NCBI RefSeq assembly: GCF_000218685.1
Contig: NW_006763295.1
Coordinates: forward strand, 2,740,882 to 2,804,881
From: Serpula lacrymans var. lacrymans S7.9
Lineage: Eukaryota; Basidiomycota; Agaricomycetes; Boletales; Serpulaceae
DNA length: 64,000 nt
Direction: 5' to 3'
Shown here: in pieces, positions 42,745 through 52,992 of the stretch
Position numbering within the stretch: position 1 is the first letter of the stretch
How the letters are laid out: each line of letters starts with the position of its first letter
Program-made: the position numbers and the translations under genes
Notes under the pieces: model-generated
The model's input: the letters and a program-made list of their open reading frames with translations, nothing else
Told to the model about the DNA's origin: nothing
The model's database searches: none

Positions 42745-43675
42745 TCAAGGGAGGCGAGGTCCCATTTCGCTTATTCATCACAAGCAGAGTCAAAGAACAT
42801 CTTTATACAAAACTTGAAACTACAGAAGCCAAGCAAGTCTCGCTTCAGCTCAAGCTAGAGCAATACGAGGCTACTCAAGACATTTACATATTCTTCAAGA
42901 CCAAATTCAGCAAAATATATACAACCAATTGTTAATGCATGATTGCGGACGGTGTATTGGAGCCTTGGACTTCATCAGAGGTCCTCAGCACCCTGGTTTA
43001 TAAAGCCAATAATTCCTATATCCATGCATTGACATTCGTCAAATTTGTTGAACAACTGGGGGCATGGCGCACCTCCAACTACTAGATGCCTTGAAGGCAC
43101 ATGGCCTAGATCTTTTGTATAAGCAGGTTTTCTCCAAGGCTTTATCTTTGAAAGTTGCACCTGGAATTGTGGTTGACCTCATGTGGGCAATGGGAATTCT
43201 GTTACATCTTGAAGAACCACTGTCCATCCGAGAGCTCGCTCTCCTGATGGATGTGCCAACTCAAAACCTTGTCAGGTCTTTCCTTGGGATTCAATCTATT
43301 CTCCTTATTCCTGAAGCCAACAATAATCCGGTGCACCTAGTTCATACATTGCTCCGAGATTTTCCCTATTTGTCACGCTTCCATCACGATATGTTGCCTG
43401 AATATGATGCAAAGAAACAAGGGCCTCTTTTGGTTTACAAAGGGGCTCTTGCAGTATGCATTTACAAATTGCTTCCGTCATCTCCAATGAGCTCTTAATG
43501 GTTGGGAGGATTGTCATACAGAGTCACCTCTATCTGTTTCACTGAGCAGCTCTCTAACAAACTTCACCACTAACAGCAGTATATTTAGCTCTTTGGTAAA
43601 TACCGTCATCCGAGATGGACTACCTAAAGGATCCTCAGAAATAAAGACATGGATAAGGGTAAGCTAGAACAATTA

Positions 43676-46352
43676 TGCAAAACACATCTGACACAAAGTT
43701 GGTACAGAAATTGCCGCAATGTTTGAAAGATCTACATTCGGCATTAAGTAGGCTCAATAGCATGATAGAGCAAGCAAAAGTATGAAGTTATCTCTGATTC
43801 ACAATGGCGAAACATTCTGAATCTTTGTCCCAAAAACAACATTTTAGCAAGTGCGTGTATTCCTTGTTACTTACCCTAGATGGTGTTTATATTTCACTGG
43901 TTTGAATCGGACATATGACAGGATGTGTGTGGCAATATCTCGTGATAAATGATTATTGACCTACATTGTAATCGGTGCATTGGCTTGACATAGATGGTAA
44001 GTTAATTCAAAACAATGAAATTGAGCTAATGTACCTCCACTATACACAGAATGTACGTCGTTTCAATATACGCACGCATACTACTACACTTGAAGGAGTT
44101 GACTGTGCACAAATGTACAGGACGTAAGTAGTGTAGTATTTACATAATGAGCATCTCAAAGATGGAAGGCTGACAAGTCTGCTGAACTAGTTTGTGCGTA
44201 ATCCACTCATCTGATCATGCTACCTGCTGATTTGCTTTTTTCAAATCAATATTCCAGCTGGTGCGCTTATCAAGGCTTCTTCCTGTAAGGATTAATAATT
44301 ATATTTTGATATGATTGTGATTCTTTAGAAGGTAATAAGTGCTATATCCCTTGCTGGATTTACTGATCATTATATTGTCTTCCGACCAGTTTCACAGTCT
44401 TGTATGTGCTCTCTATTACACTGGAAATACTTCAGATAGCTCACCATTGCTGCCCTACCATATGTTATCTTTAGCCTGTACGTAGTCATGTTCCCGTTCG
44501 TGCAAGGGTTGCTACTGATATTGTGATGCTCTTCAATAAACTCACAATCCTACATAACCCTACAAAACCGCCCGCTAACCACCCCATAATTCCATGTTGT
44601 GGCCTTCTCACTGGCAGCATGTACGTTGCCCTCGATCTTTTTTTGGCCAGATTTTGAGCTGACTATCTTGCCCTTCCTGACTTCCTCAGGACGTACGTCG
44701 CTCTGGATCTTGTTAGCCAGATTTGGGGCTGACTTCTCATGCTCTCCTTGACATTTTCAGAAAGTATGTTGCCTTCAAATCCTCTGTAGTCAGATTTGGC
44801 ACTGACTGCCATGCCTTTCTTGACGTTTTCAGATTGTATGTTGCTCTGAATCTTTGTTTAGCCACATTGGGGGCTGACTGTCATGCCCTTTTTCATGTTT
44901 CCAGTTTGTACGTTGCTCTCAATCTTTTTAGCCAGTTTTGGGACTGATTGTCATGCCCTTCCTCATGTTTTCAGATTGTATGTCATTCTCAATCTTTTTT
45001 AGCCAGATTGGAGCTGACTGCCACGCCCTTCTTCACATTCTCAGGACGTACGTTGCTCTCAATCTTTAGCCAGATTTGAAGCTGACTGTCATGCCCTTGT
45101 TGACGTTCTCAGGACGTACATCGCTCTTGTAATTTTTAGCCAGTTTGGGGCTGACTGTCATGCCCTTTTTGACTTTCACAGCCAGTACGTCGCTCCAGAT
45201 TTTTTTTTATTAAAAAAAAGCCAGATTTGGGGCTGAATGACATTCTCAGGAAGTACGTCTCCTCTCAATATTTTTAGCCAGATTTGGGGCTGACTTCCAT
45301 GCCCTTCTTCACATTCTTAGCCTGTACGCTGCTCTCTATGTCAGTTTTTGGGCTGACTATCATGCTGTTCTTGATGTTCCCAGCTTGTATGTGACTCTCG
45401 ACCTTTTTTAGCCAGATTTATGCTGATTGTCATGCCCCCCGTCACGTTCTCAGCCTGTACGTTGCTTCGCTTTTGATATTTTTTAGCTAGCCCGCATCCT
45501 CATCACTGATGTTGTTTTTGTCGTTAGGATTTCCGCAAGATGTGTGATCTTAGACTTTTAATGTAAGTCCGTAGTTTTCTTCTTTACAAATTTGTTTTGT
45601 TACCGCGTTTCCCCTCTTACACACAGCATTTGCGTGGTACAGTCACATACTGAATATGTGTGAACCTGAACCTGAAGATGGGTAGAGCATACCTACCTTG
45701 CAGTCTGCAAAAGCACTTTACTAACTTTCTCGCACTGCAGATCGTATGTTCTGTTATTTCTTGTTGCTTTCTGCCAAATTTTACAAACATATCCATTTTG
45801 CGGACTGTCACCTGAAATATTAGATGGTACGAAGCTTGCTTTACACACTTTGTACACATAGCGCTAACATATCTGGTATTCTTGGTATTCTTTGCAGAAA
45901 GTATATAAGCGATGCTGAGATCTACTTTTGGATTGCTGATCCTTTAATTCACTTTTAGTGGGTGTGTCGTCCGTTTCATCTTGAGTTAATAGACATTGGT
46001 TCAATGTTGTGCATGTGATGCGCTCCATCAATAGCGAGTATGTGAACTGTGTTCTTATTTTTCACATTTCCATTGTTCACAATGTCCCTTATAATTGCTA
46101 CTACTACAGCGAATATGTCAGGAGGAAGCTTCATGTAGCCTTTTGAGGTTAGTCCCAACATCAGCCTGAGCTATGTTGCAACATAGTTAATCCTTGTATA
46201 CCACCTTTTTCATGCAGGAGGTTTGCTGCAAAGCTCAAAAGATCATGGTTGGGGGATTCCGGAAGGGCACTTCAAGGTATTTACTCGTTGTGGGTTGGCT
46301 AGCAGGATGTGGATTATGATGCCTCAGGCTGTGCACATTTTCAGATTTTTAG
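43676..46352 (+). CDS. Candidate micro-exon gene: 34 exons, 27 of them a single codon
   Basis: Function unknown. Exon 1 (43676-43780, 35 codons from ATG) ends in a GTATGA donor. After it come exons of exactly 3 nt, each between a canonical acceptor and donor (AG|NNN|GT): 43848 CAA, 43922 GAT, 43994 ATG, 44050 AAT, 44121 GAC, 44191 TTT, 44258 CTG, 44329 AAG; then 12 nt at 44390; then 44475 CCT, 44618 CAT; twelve repeat-borne codons at 44690-45456; 35 nt at 45528-45562; 10 nt at 45627-45636 (or 7 nt with the same frame); then 45741 ATC, 45824 ATG, 45898 AAA, 45959 TGG, 46035 CGA; then 46110-46147, 46218-46276 and 46345-46352 ending in TAG. Introns are mostly 53-80 nt (two of about 104-140). Many have branch sites such as CTAAC, CTGAC or CTGAT. 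All phases agree (35+10 and 38+59+8 nt). The product is 115 residues, charged and helix-prone, with no signal peptide or known domain. RNA evidence is lacking. Confidence 0.65.
44621..45456 (+). repeat. Tandem array of 12 units, each an intron plus one codon
   Basis: Units of about 63-72 bp start GTACGT or GTATGT, contain AGCCAGATTTGGGGCTGACTG and CATGCCCTTC-type blocks, and end TTCTCAG or similar, followed by three variable bases. Donors begin at 44621, 44693, 44764, 44836, 44908, 44978, 45048, 45116, 45185, 45253, 45324 and 45387. The three bases between AG and GT read GAC AAA ATT TTT ATT GAC GAC CCA GAA CCT CTT CCT. AG and GT are kept in every unit while the triplets between them vary. The conserved CTGAC is a good branch-site match. 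A thirteenth, diverged unit starts at 45457. Confidence 0.9.
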
Positions 46353-47347
46353 GTACCACGATCTGGCGGTTGGAGGCGGCGATCTAGCCCAGTCTTTTTT
46401 GAGATTTCTGTAGGATGGATTGTGGCTGGTGACGTTGGATGAGGGTGAGAGGCTTGAGAAAAGAGAGGGAAGGGACAGATGGAAAAAAGGGGTGAGGGCG
46501 AGAGTAAGGCTGTAGTTAAGGCGTGTTTTCTTCAAATTTTTTCTTTCTTTTGTAATATATTATTGTGTCAGATTGTCTGTATGTTGACTGCTGCATTTGT
46601 ATTCTGGATCGTTTGACCTTGATGGTCATTCATGATTTAAACAGATTGTGAGTTTTAAGAATGTGTTCACAACAAAACACTGAGTAGGCACAGTCACTAT
46701 AGGTATTTGCAAGACACTTGAGACCTTGATATTGTGCAGGGGCACACCAGGCGATAGGTAAAAAAAACATTTATTTTCAATTATAGACAATATTCAACCT
46801 TACTGGTGGCGAACACGCAAGATCTACCTTCTGGTGAGTATGTTCATGGTCCTTTGGCCTCTCATTTTGAATCGGTAGTTACTAATACCTAGAACTGAGA
46901 TCCTGTTTTTCTCGGAGTGTTGGAGCTGTGCTAGGTTAGACAGTATAATCAGTGAATACAATACGCAACAGTCAGCCAGTCAGAAAGCACTCACTCTTTG
47001 TGGACAGTGTGTTGATAATAATGTGTCAATTCATGCTGTCATGCACCAAAGTGGATTGGTAGCATGGACAGGTGTCAATAACGAAGCGAATATTCAAAAA
47101 GACTCGCCTTTGCGCCACACAGGCACAGTGCCACGTGGAATAGTAATTAATATTGCCTTTTTCGAACTTGTGGCTGATCAGCACCACCTCTATTAGGCAA
47201 TCCAGTCACGCTCACCTTTGCTTTTCCATTTGGTACTTTCCGCATTTCGGCATTTCGGCAAATATTCGCGTCGCCACTGGCTACACATTGCATTGCGCCC
47301 TCGCTTTTGTCATTTCCCTTACTCCCCTTCCTTTGCCTAGCCCCACC
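46353..47347. other. Intergenic, no gene recognised
   Basis: Follows the stop of the micro-exon gene. No further AG|NNN|GT series, domain or known repeat was seen. Confidence 0.45.
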
Positions 47348-47890
47348 ATGGGCCCCTTCCTCTCCTTTTTATTCTCACCTGACGGTCGTTTCTGGATCCC
47401 CATTCTAATCCACTTTTTCATCACCTCCACCCTCCTCCTCCTCATCTTATTTGCACCCCCACCATTTCTGATGTCACCACTTCCTATCCGCTTCCGTCGC
47501 CGATCCGTTGACTACCATGTGCCACTGCTGATATCAGCAAAGCCCCAGCGGCCGGTCCAAATTGGGCAACAGGTCCATCTTCATGACATTGATCTGCCAT
47601 CATATACTATCAAAACATCGGTCGCTTGTCTTGCCTGGTTGGAGCGTGGGTGGGTAGTTTTTGAGCTGGAGAAGGTTCATCCCCTTGTGTCGCCCATGTT
47701 CATTGCTGTCCCATTCACTTGGGTACACTTATCTTTTGTCCATCATCTTTGCTACAGCTACACCTACCACACCCTGCCTGGGACTCACTTGTTCCAAATT
47801 GGAACTACTCCTCTCCCTCCCTCGTTTGATCAGGTGGTCCAACACAACCAGTCCATTGGTAAGGCTATGGAACTGTCGGATTTGGACTAG
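47348..47890 (+). CDS. Hypothetical protein with N-terminal hydrophobic segment
   Basis: 180 codons from an ATG in strong context (CCCCACCATGGGC). The upstream part of the frame has no ATG. Residues about 15-40 (PILIHFFITSTLLLLILFAP) form a membrane anchor or signal peptide, followed by a basic turn (RFRRRS). The rest holds the segments VQIGQQVHLHDIDLPSYTIK and WLERGWVVFELEKVHP, which look like a folded domain, and a few aromatic-rich stretches. I recognise no family. It lies in the transposon-rich part, 1 kb upstream of a truncated Gypsy element, so it could be a host gene or part of an unknown element. No intron is evident. Confidence 0.35.
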   Translation: MGPFLSFLFSPDGRFWIPILIHFFITSTLLLLILFAPPPFLMSPLPIRFRRRSVDYHVPLLISAKPQRPVQIGQQVHLHDIDLPSYTIKTSVACLAWLERGWVVFELEKVHPLVSPMFIAVPFTWVHLSFVHHLCYSYTYHTLPGTHLFQIGTTPLPPSFDQVVQHNQSIGKAMELSDLD

Positions 47891-48849
47891 GTGGTGGACC
47901 AGTGGCTCCAGTTTCTTTTTCTTCAGCAGAACATTCATTTACAGTGCAATTATTTTTGATTTTTGAATCATTTTTATGGACACATATTTTTTAGAATGCC
48001 TGACTGACAATAAAGGAACTGTGTTGATACTGATAGTGTTTTGCCTTGCCCTTTTTTTACTGCATCTTCCCATGACATCATGATTTTCCTGCTCTCTTTT
48101 TGCTATTGGACTTTACTTTATGGCTGTACAAACCTGTGACATTACTCACAGCATTCATTGTTCTATCCCTTTCTTTTCCTTTTTTGACAATCTTATCCTG
48201 TACTACCTACGCAGGATTTGTCAGCGTACATTCCTTCCTTCATGTTCTTTCTCATTCTTTTTGCACAGCTATACTGTGCATAGCCTACTTTTTTTTTACT
48301 ATATAAACCCCTGTATTTTACCTTGTAAAAAAAACAAAGGAACTCCATTCCAGACTTCTTCTCTAAATTCAAGTTCACTACTCTGCTGCTTGTGATCCAG
48401 TGTGGTCACAACACTTCCCACTGCTACCACTGTCAACTGCTGTCATCGTCACTTCCCACTTTTGAAGTCATTGTCATCCCTTTCGATTAGAGTCCTTCTG
48501 AGCACTACAGTTTGTGCGTCAGGAGCCTGCTATCACTGGGAACCTCGTCATATTGTCGTTCTCAAACCTACCTTGTGCTACGATTAGCAAGGTAGTGCTC
48601 GTCTATACTTGTCACTAAGCCCCTATCTTCTATAAATTCAACTATCCATCCTCCTCAAAACCCACACTTATACACCTCTGTGTTTTACTTTGAAGGATCT
48701 TTATACGTACCACCCCACGAACAACCAGACCACTCCACTGTTCTAGGAGGCAAAGCCCATAAACAAGTTCCGTGGAATCTGGGAGGATTGTGTGTTAGTT
48801 TGTTTTTGTGTGTGGTTTTCTAACAACATTTCTCATCATCGACACTGCT
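47891..48849. other. Non-coding stretch with two TATA-like sites
   Basis: T-rich sequence with TATATAAACCCC near 48299 and TATAAATTC near 48632, each followed by a C/T-rich leader. These look like promoters or LTR U3/R parts, but I find neither a second copy in the window nor matching ends. No coding signal. Confidence 0.4.
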
Positions 48850-48856
48850 ACGCGGT

Positions 48857-50540
48857 ATACTTGTCAAGGTTTAATTATAAATTAATTCATAAGCCTGGAA
48901 GCTCTATGGGGAAAGCGGACACTTTGTCCGGAAGAGAGGATCATGCCAACGGCATCGAAGATGACAACAAAGGTGTTACCTTGATAGACCAATCAAGGGT
49001 TGCCAATGTTAGAATCGGGCAGGATTCTGATCTTCTGGAAGTCTTCAAGAAAGACATCTCCTCAGAAGAGAAGGCACGCCTTGACGGCAATGAGAACTAT
49101 TTATGGGAAGACGGGCTCTTCCATTTTAAAGACAAGATCTACGTGCCTGAGTCCGCAAGGATCAAGGCAATAGACAGACATCACGACACTCCAGTGGCTG
49201 GGCACTCTGGGTGGCAACGAACAATGGAGCTGATCTCCAGAAACTACATGTGGCCTGGCATGGTCAAAGATGTACAGGAATATGTAAAATCCTGTCTGAG
49301 ATGTGCCATAGCAAAGAATTCTCATCAACCGCCGGCCGGTAAACTTATGCCAAATCCAATACCAGCTGATCCCTGGCAGGATATATCGGTTGATTTCACA
49401 ACAGATCTACCCGAGTCAAATGGGTATGATTCAGTAATGGTGGTAGTGGATCGCTTCTCCAAAGAAGTAGTATTCATACCTACCAATAAAACCATTACCG
49501 CCACGGGTCCGGCAGATTTATTTAAAGATTTTGTATGGTCTATCCATGGGTTACCAGAAACGGTTGTCTCCGATAGAGGGCCACAATTTGCTAGCGAATT
49601 TACGAAAGAATTATGCCAGATGCTGGGCATCAAACCTAAATTATCAACGGCATTCCATCCGCAGACCAATGGACAAACGGAGAGACTCAACCAGGAGTTG
49701 AAACAATATCTCCGGATATTTATTAATGACAGACAGACGGATTGGGCCAAGTGGCTAAAAATAGCCCAGTTCTCTTATAATATCAAACAGTTGTCAGCTA
49801 CAGGAAAGGCACCATTCGAGGTTACTAGATTGTACCTCCCCAGAATGGGTGTAGAACCTGGCAAAAGCAAAAACAAGGCTGCTGGGAACATGGCAAAAAA
49901 CATGAAGTCTGTCTTGGATGAAACGCGCAAGGCGCTATTTAAAACTGCAGAGCAGATGAAAGACAGGGCAGAGCGTAGACACTCTAAGGCCCCTGACTAC
50001 AAGGTCGGCAACCTAGTCTGGTTAGATACTGACCACTTAAAATTAAAAGATCGGCAGTCTAGAAAACTGACCGAAAAGTGGATTGGCCCTTACCGGATTA
50101 AGGAAGTCAAACCCAACGCGGTGGAGCTGAAACTCCCAAAACGAATGAGGGTAGTACCCACGGTCAATATAAGCCGTGTGAAACCCTACAAAGGGCCGCT
50201 GCCGGGACAGCGTGTAGACCGGCCCGGACCGGTTGTAGTCACCCAAGAAGGTGAAGAAGAGTTCAAAGTCGAACAAGTAGTGGATGCACACTTGAAGCGT
50301 GGTAAATTAGAGTTCCTAGTCCTATGGAAGGGCTATGGAGACGAGGACAGAATGTGGGAACCAGAAACCCATCTGCACAATTCCCGCGACACTGTTCACA
50401 AATTTTATTCTAAGAATCCCTCAGCTCCTAGGAAGCTTAGAGGCATGGATTCAAATCTTTTTAATTCTCTTTTTCAACCTATGCCCAAAAATTTTACCAC
50501 TACCTCCGGTATTTGGTCTTGCCTGGAAGTCGAGCCTTAG
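48857..50540 (+). CDS. Gypsy integrase and chromodomain (5'-truncated pol)
   Basis: The order is: the RNase H end (YKLIHKPGSSMGKADTLSGR); the HHCC finger of integrase (RHHDTPVAGHSGWQRT...CLRCAIAK, about 49170-49320); the DDE core with ISVDFTTDLP, VSDRGPQFAS and NGQTERLNQEL (about 49380-49710); the integrase C-terminus (KWIGPYRIKEVKPNAVELKLP, VNISRVKPYKGP); and a chromodomain EFKVEQVVDAHLKRGKLEFL..WKGYGDEDRMWEPETHL (about 50255-50390). It ends at TAG (50538-50540). The catalytic residues are present, but without RT the copy cannot transpose by itself. There is no start codon belonging to the element. Confidence 0.9.
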
Positions 50541-50551
50541 AAGGGGGGTAG

Positions 50552-50957
50552 TGTTACAATAACACAATTTTTGGACCTTCCCTTTACTTTTATTCTCCGC
50601 TTTAACCTTGTACTTTAGCTTTCACACATGGTGCCACGCGGCATTTCCCCTTTTGTCCAAACTCCTCTTTCTCGTGCCGCGTTGCCTTTCTTCTTATTAT
50701 AGACACAACTCTCTCACACAGTGAAGCTGGCTATGCGGGCTAGGCCCCATGACATCATCAGCCACTGTTGCTATCAACTGTATAGTACATATGTACAAAT
50801 AACCCTGTAGTAGTATATATACCCCAATAGATCCAGGAGACTCCTCAGCGAGTCCTCCTGTTGTATACCAACTAACTCTCTGCATTCTAAGGGGTAACTA
50901 CTCCCTCTTCATCTTCTCTATAGTGTGCGCCGGAGTAACTAACTCTTGGTTGTTACA
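50552..50957 (+). repeat. Family A LTR (3' LTR of truncated Gypsy)
   Basis: 406 bp, TGTTACAATAACAC...GGTTGTTACA. It is preceded by the polypurine tract GAAGGGGGGTAG (50540-50551). A TATA-like stretch TATATATACCCC lies near 50813. Confidence 0.9.
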
Positions 50958-51185
50958 GTCCTCCTGTTGTTTACCCACAACTAACTTGGTCCTACCTAAG
51001 GGGTAACCACTCCCACTCACTTCCTCTCAAACACTTGTCTGAGTTGTGCACCAGAGTAACTAAACTCTTGGTTGTTTCACCCATAACAAACTTGGTTCCA
51101 CTATAAGGGAGATTATCCTCTCCTCCACTCACCCCTCTCTGCTTATCTTGTTGTGTGCCAGAGTATACAAACTTTGGTTGTTACA
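50958..51185 (+). repeat. Two tandem fragments of LTR 3' ends
   Basis: Directly after the LTR, the terminal LTR region is repeated twice with variation. 50958 to about 51083 starts GTCCTCCTGTTG and ends TTGGTTGTTTCA; 51084-51185 ends TTGGTTGTTACA. Each carries the GTTGTGCACCAGAGTA or TTGTGTGCCAGAGTA block. Confidence 0.75.
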
Positions 51186-51218
51186 AGCTGAAGATATACA
51201 TATGGATCAAAGCTATGC

Positions 51219-51380
51219 TGTAACGACCAAGAGTTTCTTACTCTGGCGCACAACTTGGAGAAGCAAAAAGAAGAGAGAAGAGAGAAGGGATCACCCCTGA
51301 GGTTTCAACAAGTTTGTTGTGCTAGACAACAGGAGGACTCACTCAGTCCTTCCCCAAGATCTATTGGGGTTTATATACTA
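51219..51380 (-). repeat. Inverted LTR fragment, family B
   Basis: TGTAACGACC...GTTTATATAC is the reverse complement of the 3' part of the LTR ending at 41335. The rest of that LTR is missing. Confidence 0.75.
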
Positions 51381-52992
51381 AAACACTGGATTCTGGCATA
51401 CCAGTTGAAATTCTCTGCTGAATCTACAAGATGGTCCAAGTAGAGGCATCAAATGAAGGTACTATAGGGTTACATGACACATCTCAAGAAGATAATCAGG
51501 GGCAAAATGTTGAGAAAGGTGGCGATTACCACACTGGAAACCACACCAGAGCCAACAGAACCTTCTTTACTGAGAATGACAGACCACTTAATTAGGATGC
51601 CACCAAGAGAGACAGAGATGAGCATGAGTAATTTGCATCAATAGAGGCTGGTCAGACTGAGAATTCTGATGAAGTGAAGAAGAAAAAGAATGATGACTGG
51701 TGCCAGTTTCAGTGTTCCGGAAAATACTGGAATTTTGTTGATTATCATCTGCAGAATATGGAAGTCAAGGCAAGGAAAAATGCAAAGACCCAGACCAAAT
51801 ATCAGTTTGCATGGAAACAGTAAGTGCTACAATATTGCACTGACTTAGTGGTGTATTTATTAACCATGAATTCAAATGTAGGTGCAGTGGGACCTCACCG
51901 GATATCCTGGCCCAAAGAAAGTCATCAAAGCTTGCACAGATGTCAGCTCTGGAATGGCAGAACACAATTTATGCTACCTGGTTTGGTGAATGAAATATCT
52001 TTTTAGCTGCTCATAGTCTACTTCTTGTAATTGCAAAGCTTTATATCACAATATAATCACAGTGTTTTGATTTTTTTGTGTTTTGTTAGGAAGCTATGGT
52101 GAAACTATTTTCAAAGGCTTTAGGAATGATATCCACACAGGTTCAATGTATAGATCACACCGTACATCAACACACATGCTTATAAAACCTCAGTCTTACA
52201 TTTTGCAAAGATTTGTATTAATTGTCTGGAGTATATTGAAAACAGAGATGCATCACATAAACAAACTTCAAGGTCATCAATAGGATTGATTCATGGACAT
52301 GTAGAGTAGGCTGTAGCTATATGGATTGTATGTAGTTTTTCAAAGCTCTCTGACATAAATAGCACCAGTATATCAGATACCTTGTCGGATACATTGCTCA
52401 AAAAATGTCCAACTAATATTCTCATAGGTATGATACTGGTGTGCCAGTTTCAAAGCTCTTGCATATATACAGCCTTACTGACAGTGTAGAAATTGCAGGC
52501 TTGAAAAATAGAAATCCCTGAAAGATCAAAAGACAGTACCTTAAGTCTGGTTGACGTAGCTGTGGCACCTCATGGCTTCCCTGTGGTGGGCAGACTCTGA
52601 GATTAGTCTTTCAAGTCCAAAAAAATGTACCTCCCACTCATTCTGCTTCAACTCCGAGTGCACATTTTTCACACTGGAATGTCTACAGCTAAATTCAAAT
52701 CGATAAACCACCATGTGAGAGCACACATACAGGAAGACAAAACGGAGTGCGAATAGTTTTAAGTGCCTGCCACCTGCATGTGACTCTGTCAGAGTCTAAC
52801 CACATCATTTTAGCTTTTTTTTTAAGATTTAGTCTAATATTCCAACTCAATTCAACTCAATGGAAAGTCAGTCAAACTCCTATGCATGTGATTTTCAAAA
52901 TATTGGTCTATCAATATGAATTTAGCTGTAACAATCTGCAACTAGCCATATTTATATGTCTCCTTGCTACAAATTTGTACTTTGTACCGCTA
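51381..52992. other. Degraded sequence upstream of the DUF6589 relic
   Basis: A coding-like piece at about 51432-51822 (DDWCQFQCSGKYWNFVDYHL) is broken by stops near 51592 and 51628. It may be an eroded 5' exon of the next gene or a separate relic; I recognise no domain. The rest shows nothing. Confidence 0.4.

Larger units (their letters stand above)
41357..43498 (+). pseudogene. NACHT-domain (STAND NTPase) gene, broken
   Basis: NLR-like fungal NTPase, a family linked to non-self recognition and programmed cell death. It starts inside the domain, right after an LTR: CLEGTREKVLDEIKTW, then Walker A GSAGSGKST (about 41438-41465), a stop after FFFFWGSGY, DKISHLIPTLAFQLLATI, then the Walker B/sensor block CMVIVIDTIDEC (about 41760-41797). 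TIR element 3 (41863-42744) interrupts it. The frame resumes as FKGGEVPFRLFITSR, then the helical region (43064-43498: HGLDLLYKQVFSKALSL, MGILLHLEEPLSIRELALLMD, HLVHTLLRDFPYLS). Stops and shifts also occur near 42933 and 43080. The N-terminal effector domain and C-terminal repeats are missing. It is not functional as a signalling protein. Confidence 0.85.
48850..50957 (+). mobile_element. 5'-truncated chromodomain Gypsy element with 3' LTR
   Basis: It begins abruptly in RNase H (about 48850) and ends with a 406-bp LTR. Gag, protease and RT are absent and no 5' LTR lies upstream. The internal part is one open frame, so the truncation is fairly recent. The LTR belongs to family A, which also left solo copies at 41996 and 55312. 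Confidence 0.88.

Noticed and set aside
43851..43921. An extra single-codon exon ATG at 43880 (TAG|ATG|GTG)
   Set aside because: It would give introns of only 29 and 39 nt. Reading 43851-43921 as one 71-nt intron matches all its neighbours.
44723..44947. Open frame with internal repeats (LDIFRKYVAFKS...)
   Set aside because: It is an unspliced reading through the intron array; the repetition comes from the repeat units and there is no protein-like composition.
44621..45456. CRISPR-like array
   Set aside because: The repeats are diverged and 63-72 bp long, with splice-site ends and 3-bp separators, in a eukaryotic genome; no spacer structure.
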